Below are positions 15,381 through 22,473 of a stretch of DNA of 47,470 nucleotides, piece after piece (the first letter of the stretch is position 1; the number at the start of each line of letters is the position of its first letter). Location: NCBI RefSeq assembly GCF_002583555.1, contig NZ_BEGX01000061.1:1-47470 (forward strand). The letters are read 5' to 3'. Made by a program: the position numbers and the translations under genes. Origin of the DNA: Pseudonocardia sp. N23. Lineage in GTDB: Bacteria; Actinomycetota; Actinomycetes; Mycobacteriales; Pseudonocardiaceae. The notes beneath the pieces are model-generated. The model saw only the letters and a program-made list of their open reading frames with translations, had not been told where the DNA came from and made no database searches.

Positions 15381-16919
15381 TCACAGCCCCGTTCGCGGGG
15401 CCGGACGTCCGACGGCGCGGTGCCGGGCCCTCGACGGGAGCCCGGCCAGCAGACCCCGCTGCGGGACGCCGTACACGTCGACGCCGGTGGCGCCGACCTC
15501 GGCGAGCACATCGGCCGCCGCCAGCACACCGGTGACGGCCGCGCGTTCCATCAGCCCGCACACCAGCGGCGCCTCGACGAAGTCTCCCGCGACGCGGACG
15601 CCGCGGGCGTCGGTGCGCACCCCGGGGCGGGTGCCCGCGCTGCCCGGCGGGAACGCCGGCGCGGTCGCGTCCACCCGGTCGACGCGGTGCACCTGCGCCG
15701 GCCCGGCCGTCTCGGGCCACAGCCCGGCGAGCTCGGCGCGCATCCGGTCGGCGGCACCGTCGGGCTCGGTGCACGCGTAGGAGTGCAGCTCCAGGACGCT
15801 GCCGCCGCTCCCGCGCGCCCACTGCGCGGACGGCTCCTCCAGCCGCGAGTACACGGTCACGGAGTCGAGGGTGGCCTCGCCGCTGACGGCGTTGAACACC
15901 GCCCGGGACGGGTCGACGTCGGCGTCGAGCCACAGCCTGCTGACGACGAACGGCGGCGCCGTCGTCAGGCCCGCGGCCTGCGCGGCGAGCCGCGGTGCGA
16001 CCGACGCCAGTCCGGGCGAGGCACCGACGACCTCGCGCAGTGCCCCCGGGTCGAGCGCGAGGACGACGTGGCGGCTGGTCAGGGTCGCGCCGTCGTCGAG
16101 CTCGAGGGCCCAGTCGGGGCCGTCGGGGCGCAGCGACCGCAGCGCGCAGCCCGTCCGGATCGTCGCGCCCCGGGCCCGCAGGTACTCCGCCAGCGGCGCC
16201 CAGATGGCGTGCAGGTGGTCGGTGCGCGGGGCGTCGAAACCGATGCCCTCGGGGTTGCCGAGGAAGTAGAAGTGGAACATCGCGACGAGCTCGGCGGCCG
16301 ACAGCCCGTCGGGGTCGCAGAAGAACGACCGCGCGAACGCCTCGAACAGCATCTCCCGCGCCCGGTCCGACACCCGTAGCCCGGCAAGGAACTCCCCGGC
16401 GCTCATCGTGTCGAGCACCGTGACGGTGCGGTGGCGGTCGAAGGTCAGGAGCTCGGTGCCCAACGCCACGTCGGCCCCGGCGAGGTCCCGCATCGTGAGG
16501 CTGGGCGAGCGGGCGAACAGCGCGAGCAGGTTCAGCGGGGGAGCGGCGGGCAGCCCGCCGAGGTCCTCGGGCGGGAACCGTCGCGAGATCACCGGGTAGC
16601 CCTCGACCGGCGCCAGGAACCCGAGGCCGGGATCGATGCGGCGCAACACGTCCCGCCACGTGTAGTACTGCCGGAAGAAGGCGTGGAACCCGTGCTCGAC
16701 AACCTGTTCGGAGCCGTCGGGCAACGTGACCGGCCATGCGCCGAGACGCCCGCCGAGCGTCGCCGCGGCCTCGACGAGCGTCACCGCGACCCCGCGTTCG
16801 GCCAGCACCGTGGCCGCGCTCACACCCGCCACCCCCGCCCCGACGACGATCGCCCCGGTGCCCGGAGGGGCGTGGCGTGGCAGGGTGGGATCGGCGGTCA
16901 CGAGGAGTCGTGGCCGCAT
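15381..16919 (-). CDS. FAD-dependent oxidoreductase of the CrtU/HpnE (phytoene desaturase-like) class
   Basis: A 512-residue flavoprotein. The dinucleotide motif AIVVGAGVAGVSAATVLAERG is followed by LVEAAATLGGRLGAW, and EQVVEHGFHAFFRQYYTWRDVLRRIDP with VEGYPVISRRFPPEDLGGLPA is typical of CrtU (carotene desaturase/methyltransferase) and hydroxysqualene dehydroxylase-like proteins. LSAAELVAMFHFYFLGNPEGIGFDAPR lies in the substrate domain, and the C-terminal GVRVAGDFVEAPLVCGLMERAAVTGVLAA closes the FAD site. No carotenoid or hopanoid genes are nearby, so the substrate is unknown. ATG 16919 is used; GTG 16901 is possible, and neither has a good Shine-Dalgarno. It diverges from the LLM oxidoreductase. 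Confidence 0.85.
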   Translation of the reverse strand: MRPRLLVTADPTLPRHAPPGTGAIVVGAGVAGVSAATVLAERGVAVTLVEAAATLGGRLGAWPVTLPDGSEQVVEHGFHAFFRQYYTWRDVLRRIDPGLGFLAPVEGYPVISRRFPPEDLGGLPAAPPLNLLALFARSPSLTMRDLAGADVALGTELLTFDRHRTVTVLDTMSAGEFLAGLRVSDRAREMLFEAFARSFFCDPDGLSAAELVAMFHFYFLGNPEGIGFDAPRTDHLHAIWAPLAEYLRARGATIRTGCALRSLRPDGPDWALELDDGATLTSRHVVLALDPGALREVVGASPGLASVAPRLAAQAAGLTTAPPFVVSRLWLDADVDPSRAVFNAVSGEATLDSVTVYSRLEEPSAQWARGSGGSVLELHSYACTEPDGAADRMRAELAGLWPETAGPAQVHRVDRVDATAPAFPPGSAGTRPGVRTDARGVRVAGDFVEAPLVCGLMERAAVTGVLAAADVLAEVGATGVDVYGVPQRGLLAGLPSRARHRAVGRPAPRTGL

Positions 16920-17028
16920 CCGCAGAGGAGCGGCGCGACCGCCGGGGGAGCCCACGCGTCGAGCGTAGAGCGAGCCCGTCGGTACCGCTCCTGCAGCCGC
17001 CGGCGACGGCCGGTCGAGAGGAACGTCG

Positions 17029-17862
17029 ATGACGGTGCAGGTCGGGCGGTACGGCGTCTGGCGGCGCGAGCGTGAGCTCGACGGCGCCCTGGCGACGCGG
17101 ATCGAGGAGCTCGGGTACGGCGCGATCTGGATCGGCGGCTCCCCGCCCGCAGGCCTCGGCATCGTCGAGGAGCTGTTGACGGCGACCGACTCGATCGCGG
17201 TCGGCACCAGCATCGTGAACATGTGGAACAGCCCGGCCGCCGAGGTCGCAGACTCCTACCACCGCATCGAGAAGGCGTTCCCCGGCCGGTTCCTGCTCGG
17301 CGTCGGCATCGGCCACCCCGAGGCCACACAGCAGTACGCGAAGCCGTTCGACACGATCCTGGGCTACCTCGACGCGCTCGACGCCGCCGGCGTCCCCGTC
17401 GAGGGTATGGCGCTGGCGGCGTTGGGCCCCAGGGTGTTGAAGGTCTCCGCCGAGCGGACCGCGGGCGCCCTGCCCTACCTGACGACGCCCGAGCACACCC
17501 GTGAGGCGCGGGAGATCATCGGCGCCGGCCGGCTGCTCGTGGCCGAGCACAAGGTCGTCCTCGACACCGACCCGCAGCGGGCCCGCGAGCTGGGGCGCCC
17601 GGCCGTCATCAGCCCGTACCTGGGCCTGGTCAACTACCGCCGCAACCTGATGCGGCTCGGCTTCACCGAAGCCGAGCTCGACTCGGCGGCCGACGCGGTG
17701 ATCGACGCCGTCGTCGCCCACGGTGACGCGGCCGCCGTCGCGGCCAGGCTGGACGAGCACCTCGCTGCGGGCGCCGACCACGTGTGCGCGCAGCTGCTCG
17801 TCGCCGAGGGCGCCGACCCGGTCCCCGGGCTCACCGAGCTGGCGGCGGCGCTGGGGCTCTAG
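17029..17862 (+). CDS. LLM class F420-dependent oxidoreductase (TIGR03620-like)
   Basis: A 277-residue TIM-barrel protein of the luciferase-like superfamily. RIEELGYGAIWIGGSPPAGL, VGTSIVNMWNSPAAEVADSYHRIEKAFPGRFLLGVGIGHPE and the C-terminal HLAAGADHVCAQLL are characteristic of the short F420-dependent group common in mycobacteria and pseudonocardias. F420 rather than FMN use is by family. ATG 17029 has AGAGGA six bases upstream. Its TAG stop lies in a CTAG palindrome (17859-17862) that also supplies the stop codon of the convergent MFS gene. Confidence 0.93.
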   Translation: MTVQVGRYGVWRRERELDGALATRIEELGYGAIWIGGSPPAGLGIVEELLTATDSIAVGTSIVNMWNSPAAEVADSYHRIEKAFPGRFLLGVGIGHPEATQQYAKPFDTILGYLDALDAAGVPVEGMALAALGPRVLKVSAERTAGALPYLTTPEHTREAREIIGAGRLLVAEHKVVLDTDPQRARELGRPAVISPYLGLVNYRRNLMRLGFTEAELDSAADAVIDAVVAHGDAAAVAARLDEHLAAGADHVCAQLLVAEGADPVPGLTELAAALGL

Positions 17863-19364
17863 GGAGTGTCGTCGGCGCGGTCGGCGGGGTGCACCAGCGG
17901 GCCGTCGATCCCGCACTGCGGGCAGCGTTCCAGGGCGAACCGGTCGGGGTCGGCCGCGGCGTCGGGAGTCGAGGTGCGGCCCGTCCGGACGAACACGAAC
18001 GACACGAGGGCGGCGGTCACCAGCAGGGCCGCGCCGATCCACACCGTGACCCGGTAGCCCGCCGCGAACGCCACGGGGTCGGTGTAGGCGTCCCCGGTGA
18101 TCCCCGCGACACCGGGGATCACCGCGACGGCCAGCAGCCCGGCGGCGCGGGCGACGGCGTTGTTCACCCCGGACGCCGCACCGGCGTGGCGGTCGGAGGC
18201 GGCATCGAGAACCGTCGACGTCAGCGGGGCCACCGTCAGCGACAGCCCGGCGCCGAACACGACGACGGCGGGCAGGACGTCGACCAGCCACGACGCGTCC
18301 GGCCCGATGCGTCCCATCAGCGCGAGCCCGCCCGCGGACACCAGCGGGCCGACGGTCATGGGGATGCGGGAGCCGATGCGCTGCGCGAGCGCCCCGGCCC
18401 GCGCCGAGAACAGCAGCATGATCACCGTGACCGGCAGCAGGGCCGTGCCTGCCTGCAGCGGGCTGAACCCGGACACGACCTGCAGGAACATGACCAGCAT
18501 CACGAACACCGTGCCGAGCGCGGCGTAGATGAGCAGGGTCGCGACGTTGGCGGCGGTGAACACGCGGTCGGCGAACAGGTCGGGCGGGACGAGGGGATGG
18601 CGCGACCGCCGCTCGACGACGACGAACCCGACCAGCGCGAGGACCCCGATCACCAGCCCGACGAGGAGCGCGGGCGTGGTGCCCGACCCCAGCCCGGTCA
18701 GCGACCACGTCAGCGCACCGAGCCCCAGCGCGGCGAGGACGGTGCCGATGACGTCGAGATGCGGGGCGGCGGACGGGTCCCGCGTCTCGGGCACGTGCCG
18801 GATCGCGACGACGATCACCAGCACCGCGAGCGGCAGGTTGAGCAGGAACACCAGCCGCCAGTCGATGCCGACGAGCCAGCCACCCAGGAACGGCCCGACG
18901 GCACCGGCGATGCCGCCCAGCCCGGACCAGGCGCCGACCGCCGCGCCGCGGTCGCGGCCGTGGAACGACGCCGAGATGATCGCCAGGCTGCCCGGGGTGA
19001 GCAGGGCGCCGCCGATGCCCTGCAGTGCGCGGGCGGCGATCAGCGTCTCGATGTTCGGCGCGAGCCCGCACATCAGCGACGCCAGCGCGAACCACACCGC
19101 GCCGATGAGGAAGACGCGGCGACGACCGAACCGGTCACCCAGCGAGCCGCCCAGCAGGATCAGCGACGCCAGCGTCAGCGTGTAGGCGTTGACGGTCCAC
19201 TGCAGGCCGGTGAAGCCGGCTCCGAAGTCACGGCCGATCCGTTCGAGGGCCACGTTCACGACGGTGCCGTCGAGCATCGCCATGCCGGAGCCGAGCACGG
19301 TCGCGAGGAGCACCCATCGTCCCGCGGGGGTTCGTAGTCGCAGCTCGCCCGCGGCGTCGGCCAT
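17859..19364 (-). CDS. MFS efflux transporter, DHA2 (EmrB/QacA) type, with C-terminal CxxC tail
   Basis: A 501-residue protein with about 14 hydrophobic segments. The DHA2 signatures are present: VLGSGMAMLDGTVVNVALERI in helix 1, GGSLGDRFGRRRVFL between helices 2 and 3, RALQGIGGALLTPGSLAII (motif C region) and AVGPFLGGWLVGIDWRLVFLLNLP. Such proteins export drugs, dyes or lipophilic cations by proton antiport. After the last helix the cytosolic tail continues about 40 residues and contains ERCPQCGIDGP, a CPxCG zinc-knuckle-like pair that is unusual for this family. ATG 19364 lies 8 nt after TAGGGT (19373-19378, minus strand). No TetR or MarR regulator is adjacent. Confidence 0.93.
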   Translation of the reverse strand: MADAAGELRLRTPAGRWVLLATVLGSGMAMLDGTVVNVALERIGRDFGAGFTGLQWTVNAYTLTLASLILLGGSLGDRFGRRRVFLIGAVWFALASLMCGLAPNIETLIAARALQGIGGALLTPGSLAIISASFHGRDRGAAVGAWSGLGGIAGAVGPFLGGWLVGIDWRLVFLLNLPLAVLVIVVAIRHVPETRDPSAAPHLDVIGTVLAALGLGALTWSLTGLGSGTTPALLVGLVIGVLALVGFVVVERRSRHPLVPPDLFADRVFTAANVATLLIYAALGTVFVMLVMFLQVVSGFSPLQAGTALLPVTVIMLLFSARAGALAQRIGSRIPMTVGPLVSAGGLALMGRIGPDASWLVDVLPAVVVFGAGLSLTVAPLTSTVLDAASDRHAGAASGVNNAVARAAGLLAVAVIPGVAGITGDAYTDPVAFAAGYRVTVWIGAALLVTAALVSFVFVRTGRTSTPDAAADPDRFALERCPQCGIDGPLVHPADRADDTP

Positions 19365-19372
19365 GGAGGACG

Positions 19373-19378
19373 ACCCTA
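19373..19378 (-). promoter_or_regulatory. Candidate -10 box of the DHA2 transporter gene
   Basis: TAGGGT on the minus strand, 8 nt upstream of ATG 19364, suggests a leaderless transcript. Confidence 0.5.
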
Positions 19379-19505
19379 GTCCCCGCCGCACGCGCCGGTT
19401 CTGCGCCGCGCGGACCGCCACGTGGCGGCGGGACGGCCGGAGGTTGCCTCGTCGGTGATCGGCGAACCGGGTGGCATTGCGCATCCAGTGTCACGTTCCG
19501 TGATC

Positions 19506-19535
19506 GGTTTCCTGCGATGTTCGTGAGGGGGATAC
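19506..19535 (+). promoter_or_regulatory. Possible alternative-sigma (SigF/SigB-like) promoter upstream of the L,D-transpeptidase
   Basis: GGTTT at 19506-19510 and GGGGGATAC at 19527-19535 are separated by 16 bp, resembling the GGTTT-N15/17-GGGTAT pattern of actinobacterial stress sigma factors, though the -10 part is imperfect. It lies about 110 bp upstream of ATG 19643. The palindrome TCACG-TTC-CGTGA lies just upstream, near 19490-19503. Confidence 0.3.
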
Positions 19536-19642
19536 CGACTCGCCGGGTGAACGACCCTCTGTGGAACAGTCGGTGACCAGCTCGTCACCGGGTGGCGCGG
19601 CGATCGTTGAACCGGGTGGGCCCGGCGGGAGGTAGCGAGGCG

Positions 19643-20368
19643 ATGGGTGCACACAGGTGGCGCAGGGTGAGCGCGCCCGTCCGGACGCGCCGTGCGCTGA
19701 CGGCCGCTGCACTGGTCGCCGTCGCCGCCCTCGGCGGCGCGGGCGTCGCGCTCGCCGCACCGGCCGGCCCGCCACCCGCCTCCGGCATCGACCCGGTCCG
19801 GGCCGGCCTGCCGCTGTTCGGCACCGCGCAGCGCCCCGCCACCGGCGACACGGCCCCGACGACGGTCGCCCCCCGCGCCACGACGACGTCGCGTCCTCCC
19901 GCGACGTCCCGGGCGACGTCGCCGCAGACCACGACCCCGCGCACGACGACGACCCCGGGCACGACCACGACCACGGTTCCGCCGGCGACGACCCCCACGG
20001 CCCGGCCGGAGGGCATCGCGACGACGCCGTGCACCGCGACGGCGCGGGCGTGCGTCGATCTCGCGTCGCGCACCGCGTGGCTGCTCGACGGCGACCGGAT
20101 CGTCCGCGGGCCGGTCGCGATGCAGCACGGCGGCTCGGAGTACCCGACGCCGACCGGGACGTTCACGGTGCAGTGGAAGGCCGAGCAGTACACGAGCCGC
20201 GAGTTCGGCACCCCGATGCCGTACTCGGTGTTCTTCGCGCCGGGCGGTGTGGCGTTCCACGAGGGCAGGCAGGACACCCCGTCGGCGGGCTGCGTGAAGC
20301 TCGTCCTCGACGACGCGAAGGCCTGGTACTCCTACCTCCAGGTCGGCGACGAGGTACAGGTCCACTGA
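19643..20368 (+). CDS. Exported L,D-transpeptidase (YkuD family)
   Basis: A 241-residue envelope protein. ATG 19643 gives a Tat/Sec-like signal (RRVSAPVRTRRALTAAALVAVAALGGAGVALAAPAG), preceded by GGGAGG. A Thr/Pro-rich linker (about residues 65-125) probably spans the wall. The YkuD domain (about 133-241) includes ACVDLASRTAWLLDGDRIVRGPVA, YPTPTGTFTV and the catalytic FHEGRQDTPSAGCVKL, with His206 and nucleophile Cys217; Lys replaces the usual Arg after SxGCV. The expected role is 3-3 cross-linking of peptidoglycan or attachment of proteins to it, which is insensitive to most penicillins. A BlaI repressor and M56 protease follow 132 bp downstream. Confidence 0.92.
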   Translation: MGAHRWRRVSAPVRTRRALTAAALVAVAALGGAGVALAAPAGPPPASGIDPVRAGLPLFGTAQRPATGDTAPTTVAPRATTTSRPPATSRATSPQTTTPRTTTTPGTTTTTVPPATTPTARPEGIATTPCTATARACVDLASRTAWLLDGDRIVRGPVAMQHGGSEYPTPTGTFTVQWKAEQYTSREFGTPMPYSVFFAPGGVAFHEGRQDTPSAGCVKLVLDDAKAWYSYLQVGDEVQVH

Positions 20369-20475
20369 GACCTGCGGACCCGTCGGTGGGGACGGTCGGC
20401 GGGACGCGCGCGCGGCCTCGTTCGGACGGACGAGATTTCCGGTGCGAACACTTCGTCCGGACGCACCGAATTCTC

Positions 20476-20493
20476 TTCTACGCGGGGTAGAAT
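20476..20493 (+). promoter_or_regulatory. Candidate BlaI operator overlapping the blaI -10 box
   Basis: TTCTAC (20476-20481), five bases, then GTAGAA (20487-20492) form a perfect dyad that overlaps the -10 box TAGAAT (20488-20493), which lies 7 nt upstream of GTG 20501. BlaI/MecI operators are AT-rich dyads built on TAC/GTA half-sites, so autorepression is plausible. A second inverted pair (CGGTGCG and CGCACCG, between about 20437 and 20468) lies just upstream. Confidence 0.5.
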
Positions 20494-20500
20494 CGGCCTC

Positions 20501-20842
20501 GTGCCAAGTCTGGGTGAGCTCGAGCGTGCCGTCATGGAGGTGCTGTGGGCCGCCGGCGGGTCGCAGACCGCGAGAGAGGTCCAGGAAGCCCTCGCCCACC
20601 GGGACCTGGCGACGACGACCGTGCTGACGGTGCTCGGTAGGCTGGAGCGCAAGCAACTGGTGACCCGCACCCGTGACGGGCGAGCCCACCACTATCAGCC
20701 GGTTGCCAGCCGGGAGGACCATGTGGCCGAGCTGATGCGTGACGCGCTCGATGCGGCGCCCGATCGGGGTGCCGCGCTGTCGCGTTTCCTGGGGTCGATC
20801 CCCGAGGACGCACGCGCTGCCCTGCGCGACCTGCTGGACTGA
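20501..20842 (+). CDS. BlaI/MecI/CopY family transcriptional repressor
   Basis: A 113-residue winged-helix repressor. LGELERAVMEVLWAAGG begins helix 1, TAREVQEAL and TTTVLTVLGRLERKQLVTRTRDGRAHHY form the recognition helix and wing, and the C-terminal helices (HVAELMRDALDAAPDRGAALSRFLGSIP) provide the dimer arm that is normally cut by the partner protease. GTG 20501 is chosen because TAGAAT lies 7 nt upstream and homologs start at this point. The M56 protease gene begins 35 nt downstream, the usual pairing. Probable targets are its own promoter and perhaps the upstream L,D-transpeptidase. Confidence 0.93.
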   Translation: MPSLGELERAVMEVLWAAGGSQTAREVQEALAHRDLATTTVLTVLGRLERKQLVTRTRDGRAHHYQPVASREDHVAELMRDALDAAPDRGAALSRFLGSIPEDARAALRDLLD

Positions 20843-20877
20843 CGGCTCCGGCCGTCGTCCGTGTCCCGGCGTCATCG

Positions 20878-21783
20878 GTGGAGCTGACCGCCCTCGGGTT
20901 GCTCGTGCTCGGCCTGCTGCTGGCCGAGCCGCTGAGCCGTGCGCTCGCGAGCGCACGGTGGCCGGCCCGTGACCCGGTCGGGGCGCTGCTGGTGTGGCAG
21001 GCCGTCGGTCTCGCGGGCGGGTTGTCGCTGCTGGGGGCCGGTGTCGTCTACGGGCTGTCGCCGTTCGGTCAGAGCCTGATCCCGGCCGTCGGCGGGCTGT
21101 TCCGCTCGATCCGCGAGGGCCGGCTGCTCGACGATCTCGGCGCCGGGAACCTCGTCGCGCTGGTCGCGACGGTGCTGCTGGGGACCCGGCTGTGCGCCGT
21201 GCTCGGCACGGTCACGGTGCGGACGCTGCGGGCCCGGGCGCGGCACCGGGACCTGCTCGACGTGCTGGCCACCCCGTGGCCGGCGGTGCCGGGCACCCGG
21301 GTGCTCGACCACCCGATCCCCGTGGCGTACTGCCTGCCGGGCCGCAGCTCGCGGCTGGTCGTGTCGGCCGGGGTGCTCGAGCGGCTGGCACCCGACGGGG
21401 TGCGCGCCGTCCTCGCCCATGAGCGCGCGCACCTGACCGAGCGCCACGACCTCGTCGTCCTGCCGTTCGTCGCGTGGGGAGCGACGGCGCCGTTCGTACG
21501 GGGGATGGTGTGCGCGCAGCTGGCGGTCGCGGCGCTGATCGAGATGCGCGCCGACGACGTCGCGGCCACCCGCTCGACGCAGCTCGAGCTCGCGGGGGCG
21601 CTGCGTACGGTCGGCGGATCGGCGCCCGCGGCGGCGCTGTCGTCGTTCACCTCGGCGGTCGACGCGCGGATCGCCCGCATCTCCGCCCCGCCCCCGCCGC
21701 CGTCGACGGCGTTCCGGGTGCTGGTCCGGCTGGCCGCCGTGGCGCTGGTGGCCGTCCCGACGGCCCTGCTGCTCCACCCCTGA
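20878..21783 (+). CDS. M56 family (BlaR1-type) membrane metallopeptidase without sensor domain
   Basis: A 301-residue membrane protein with helices at both ends and in the middle (LTALGLLVLGLLLAEPL, VWQAVGLAGGLSLLGAGVVYG, NLVALVATVLLG, FVRGMVCAQLAVAALI and a C-terminal VLVRLAAVALVAVPTALLL). The zinc protease site is LAHERAHLTERHD (His181, Glu182, His185) with EMRADDVAA as the likely third-ligand helix. BlaR1 and MecR1 carry an extracellular penicillin-binding domain after the last helix; this protein stops there, as in the short actinobacterial type (Rv1845c-like). It probably cleaves the adjacent BlaI in response to an unknown envelope signal. Confidence 0.92.
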   Translation: MELTALGLLVLGLLLAEPLSRALASARWPARDPVGALLVWQAVGLAGGLSLLGAGVVYGLSPFGQSLIPAVGGLFRSIREGRLLDDLGAGNLVALVATVLLGTRLCAVLGTVTVRTLRARARHRDLLDVLATPWPAVPGTRVLDHPIPVAYCLPGRSSRLVVSAGVLERLAPDGVRAVLAHERAHLTERHDLVVLPFVAWGATAPFVRGMVCAQLAVAALIEMRADDVAATRSTQLELAGALRTVGGSAPAAALSSFTSAVDARIARISAPPPPPSTAFRVLVRLAAVALVAVPTALLLHP

Positions 21784-21810
21784 GAGCGGTCCGGGCCGTC
21801 GGGGGAGACC

Positions 21811-22335
21811 TCAGCCCATCGACTTCGCGCCGTCGATCGCTTCGCGGATGATGTCGGCGTGACCGCAGTGCTGCGCGGTCTCGGCGACGATGTGCAGCAG
21901 CACCCGGCGTGCCGACCACCGCGCGCCCGGCTCGAACCAGGGGGCCTCGGGCAGCAGCTGCGAGTGGTCGAGGTCGGGCAGCGTGGTGACGATCTCGGTG
22001 GCGCGGGCGGCGACGCGCTCGTACTCGGCGAGGACGCCGGCGACGGTCTCACCGGGCAGCAACCGGAACGAGTTGGCGTGGCCCTCGTAGTCGGGCTCGC
22101 CGTGCTGCTTCGAGGCGCCGTTCTCGATGAAGTCCAGCCAGCTGTCCTCGGTCGCGGCGACGTGCTTGACCAGGCCGACCAGGCACAGCTCGGAGACGGT
22201 CGGGGTGGAGGTGAGCTGCTCGTCGCTGAGCTCGCGCAGGGTGTTGACCAGGAAGAACCGTTGCTTGGCCAGCGCCTCCAGCAGGTCGGCGCGCTCGCCG
22301 GTGGCGGTCCGGGCGCGGTCCTGGGTGTCGATCAT
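21811..22335 (-). CDS. DinB-like (DUF664) protein
   Basis: A 174-residue four-helix-bundle protein of the DinB/DUF664 group. ATG 22335 has a perfect GGAGG 5 nt upstream. The likely metal-binding histidines are in LVGLVKHVAATEDSWLDF and VLLHIVAETAQHCGHADIIREAIDG. In actinobacteria many members are mycothiol-dependent transferases or detoxifying enzymes; mshC lies about 5 kb away, but a direct link is only inferred. It converges on the M56 gene and diverges from the AAA-VWA pair. Confidence 0.9.
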   Translation of the reverse strand: MIDTQDRARTATGERADLLEALAKQRFFLVNTLRELSDEQLTSTPTVSELCLVGLVKHVAATEDSWLDFIENGASKQHGEPDYEGHANSFRLLPGETVAGVLAEYERVAARATEIVTTLPDLDHSQLLPEAPWFEPGARWSARRVLLHIVAETAQHCGHADIIREAIDGAKSMG

Positions 22336-22461
22336 CTCGTCCTCCGGGGTTGGTCTGGGCTGTTCGACGAGGAGAACGTTACGGAGGCTTGTGGCCGGAT
22401 CCTGACCGCAAGCGGCAGGTCGGCGATCCTTCTTCCGGACCTGCCCGCGGCGGCTGCGGCG

Positions 22462-22467
22462 TAGCGT
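22462..22467 (+). promoter_or_regulatory. Candidate -10 box of the AAA-VWA operon
   Basis: TAGCGT, 6 nt upstream of GTG 22474. The purines between the box and the start are too close to the start to be a normal Shine-Dalgarno, so leaderless translation is likely. Confidence 0.45.
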
Positions 22468-22473
22468 GGAGAA

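Noticed and set aside
15250..19095. A 1.2-1.3 thousand-codon minus-strand frame across several genes
   Set aside because: It runs in a shifted frame through the FAD oxidoreductase and MFS genes and antisense to the LLM gene, is extremely Arg/Ala/Pro-rich, and lacks domains.
20501..21783. A beta-lactam resistance operon
   Set aside because: BlaI and an M56 protease are present, but there is no beta-lactamase and no penicillin-binding sensor domain.
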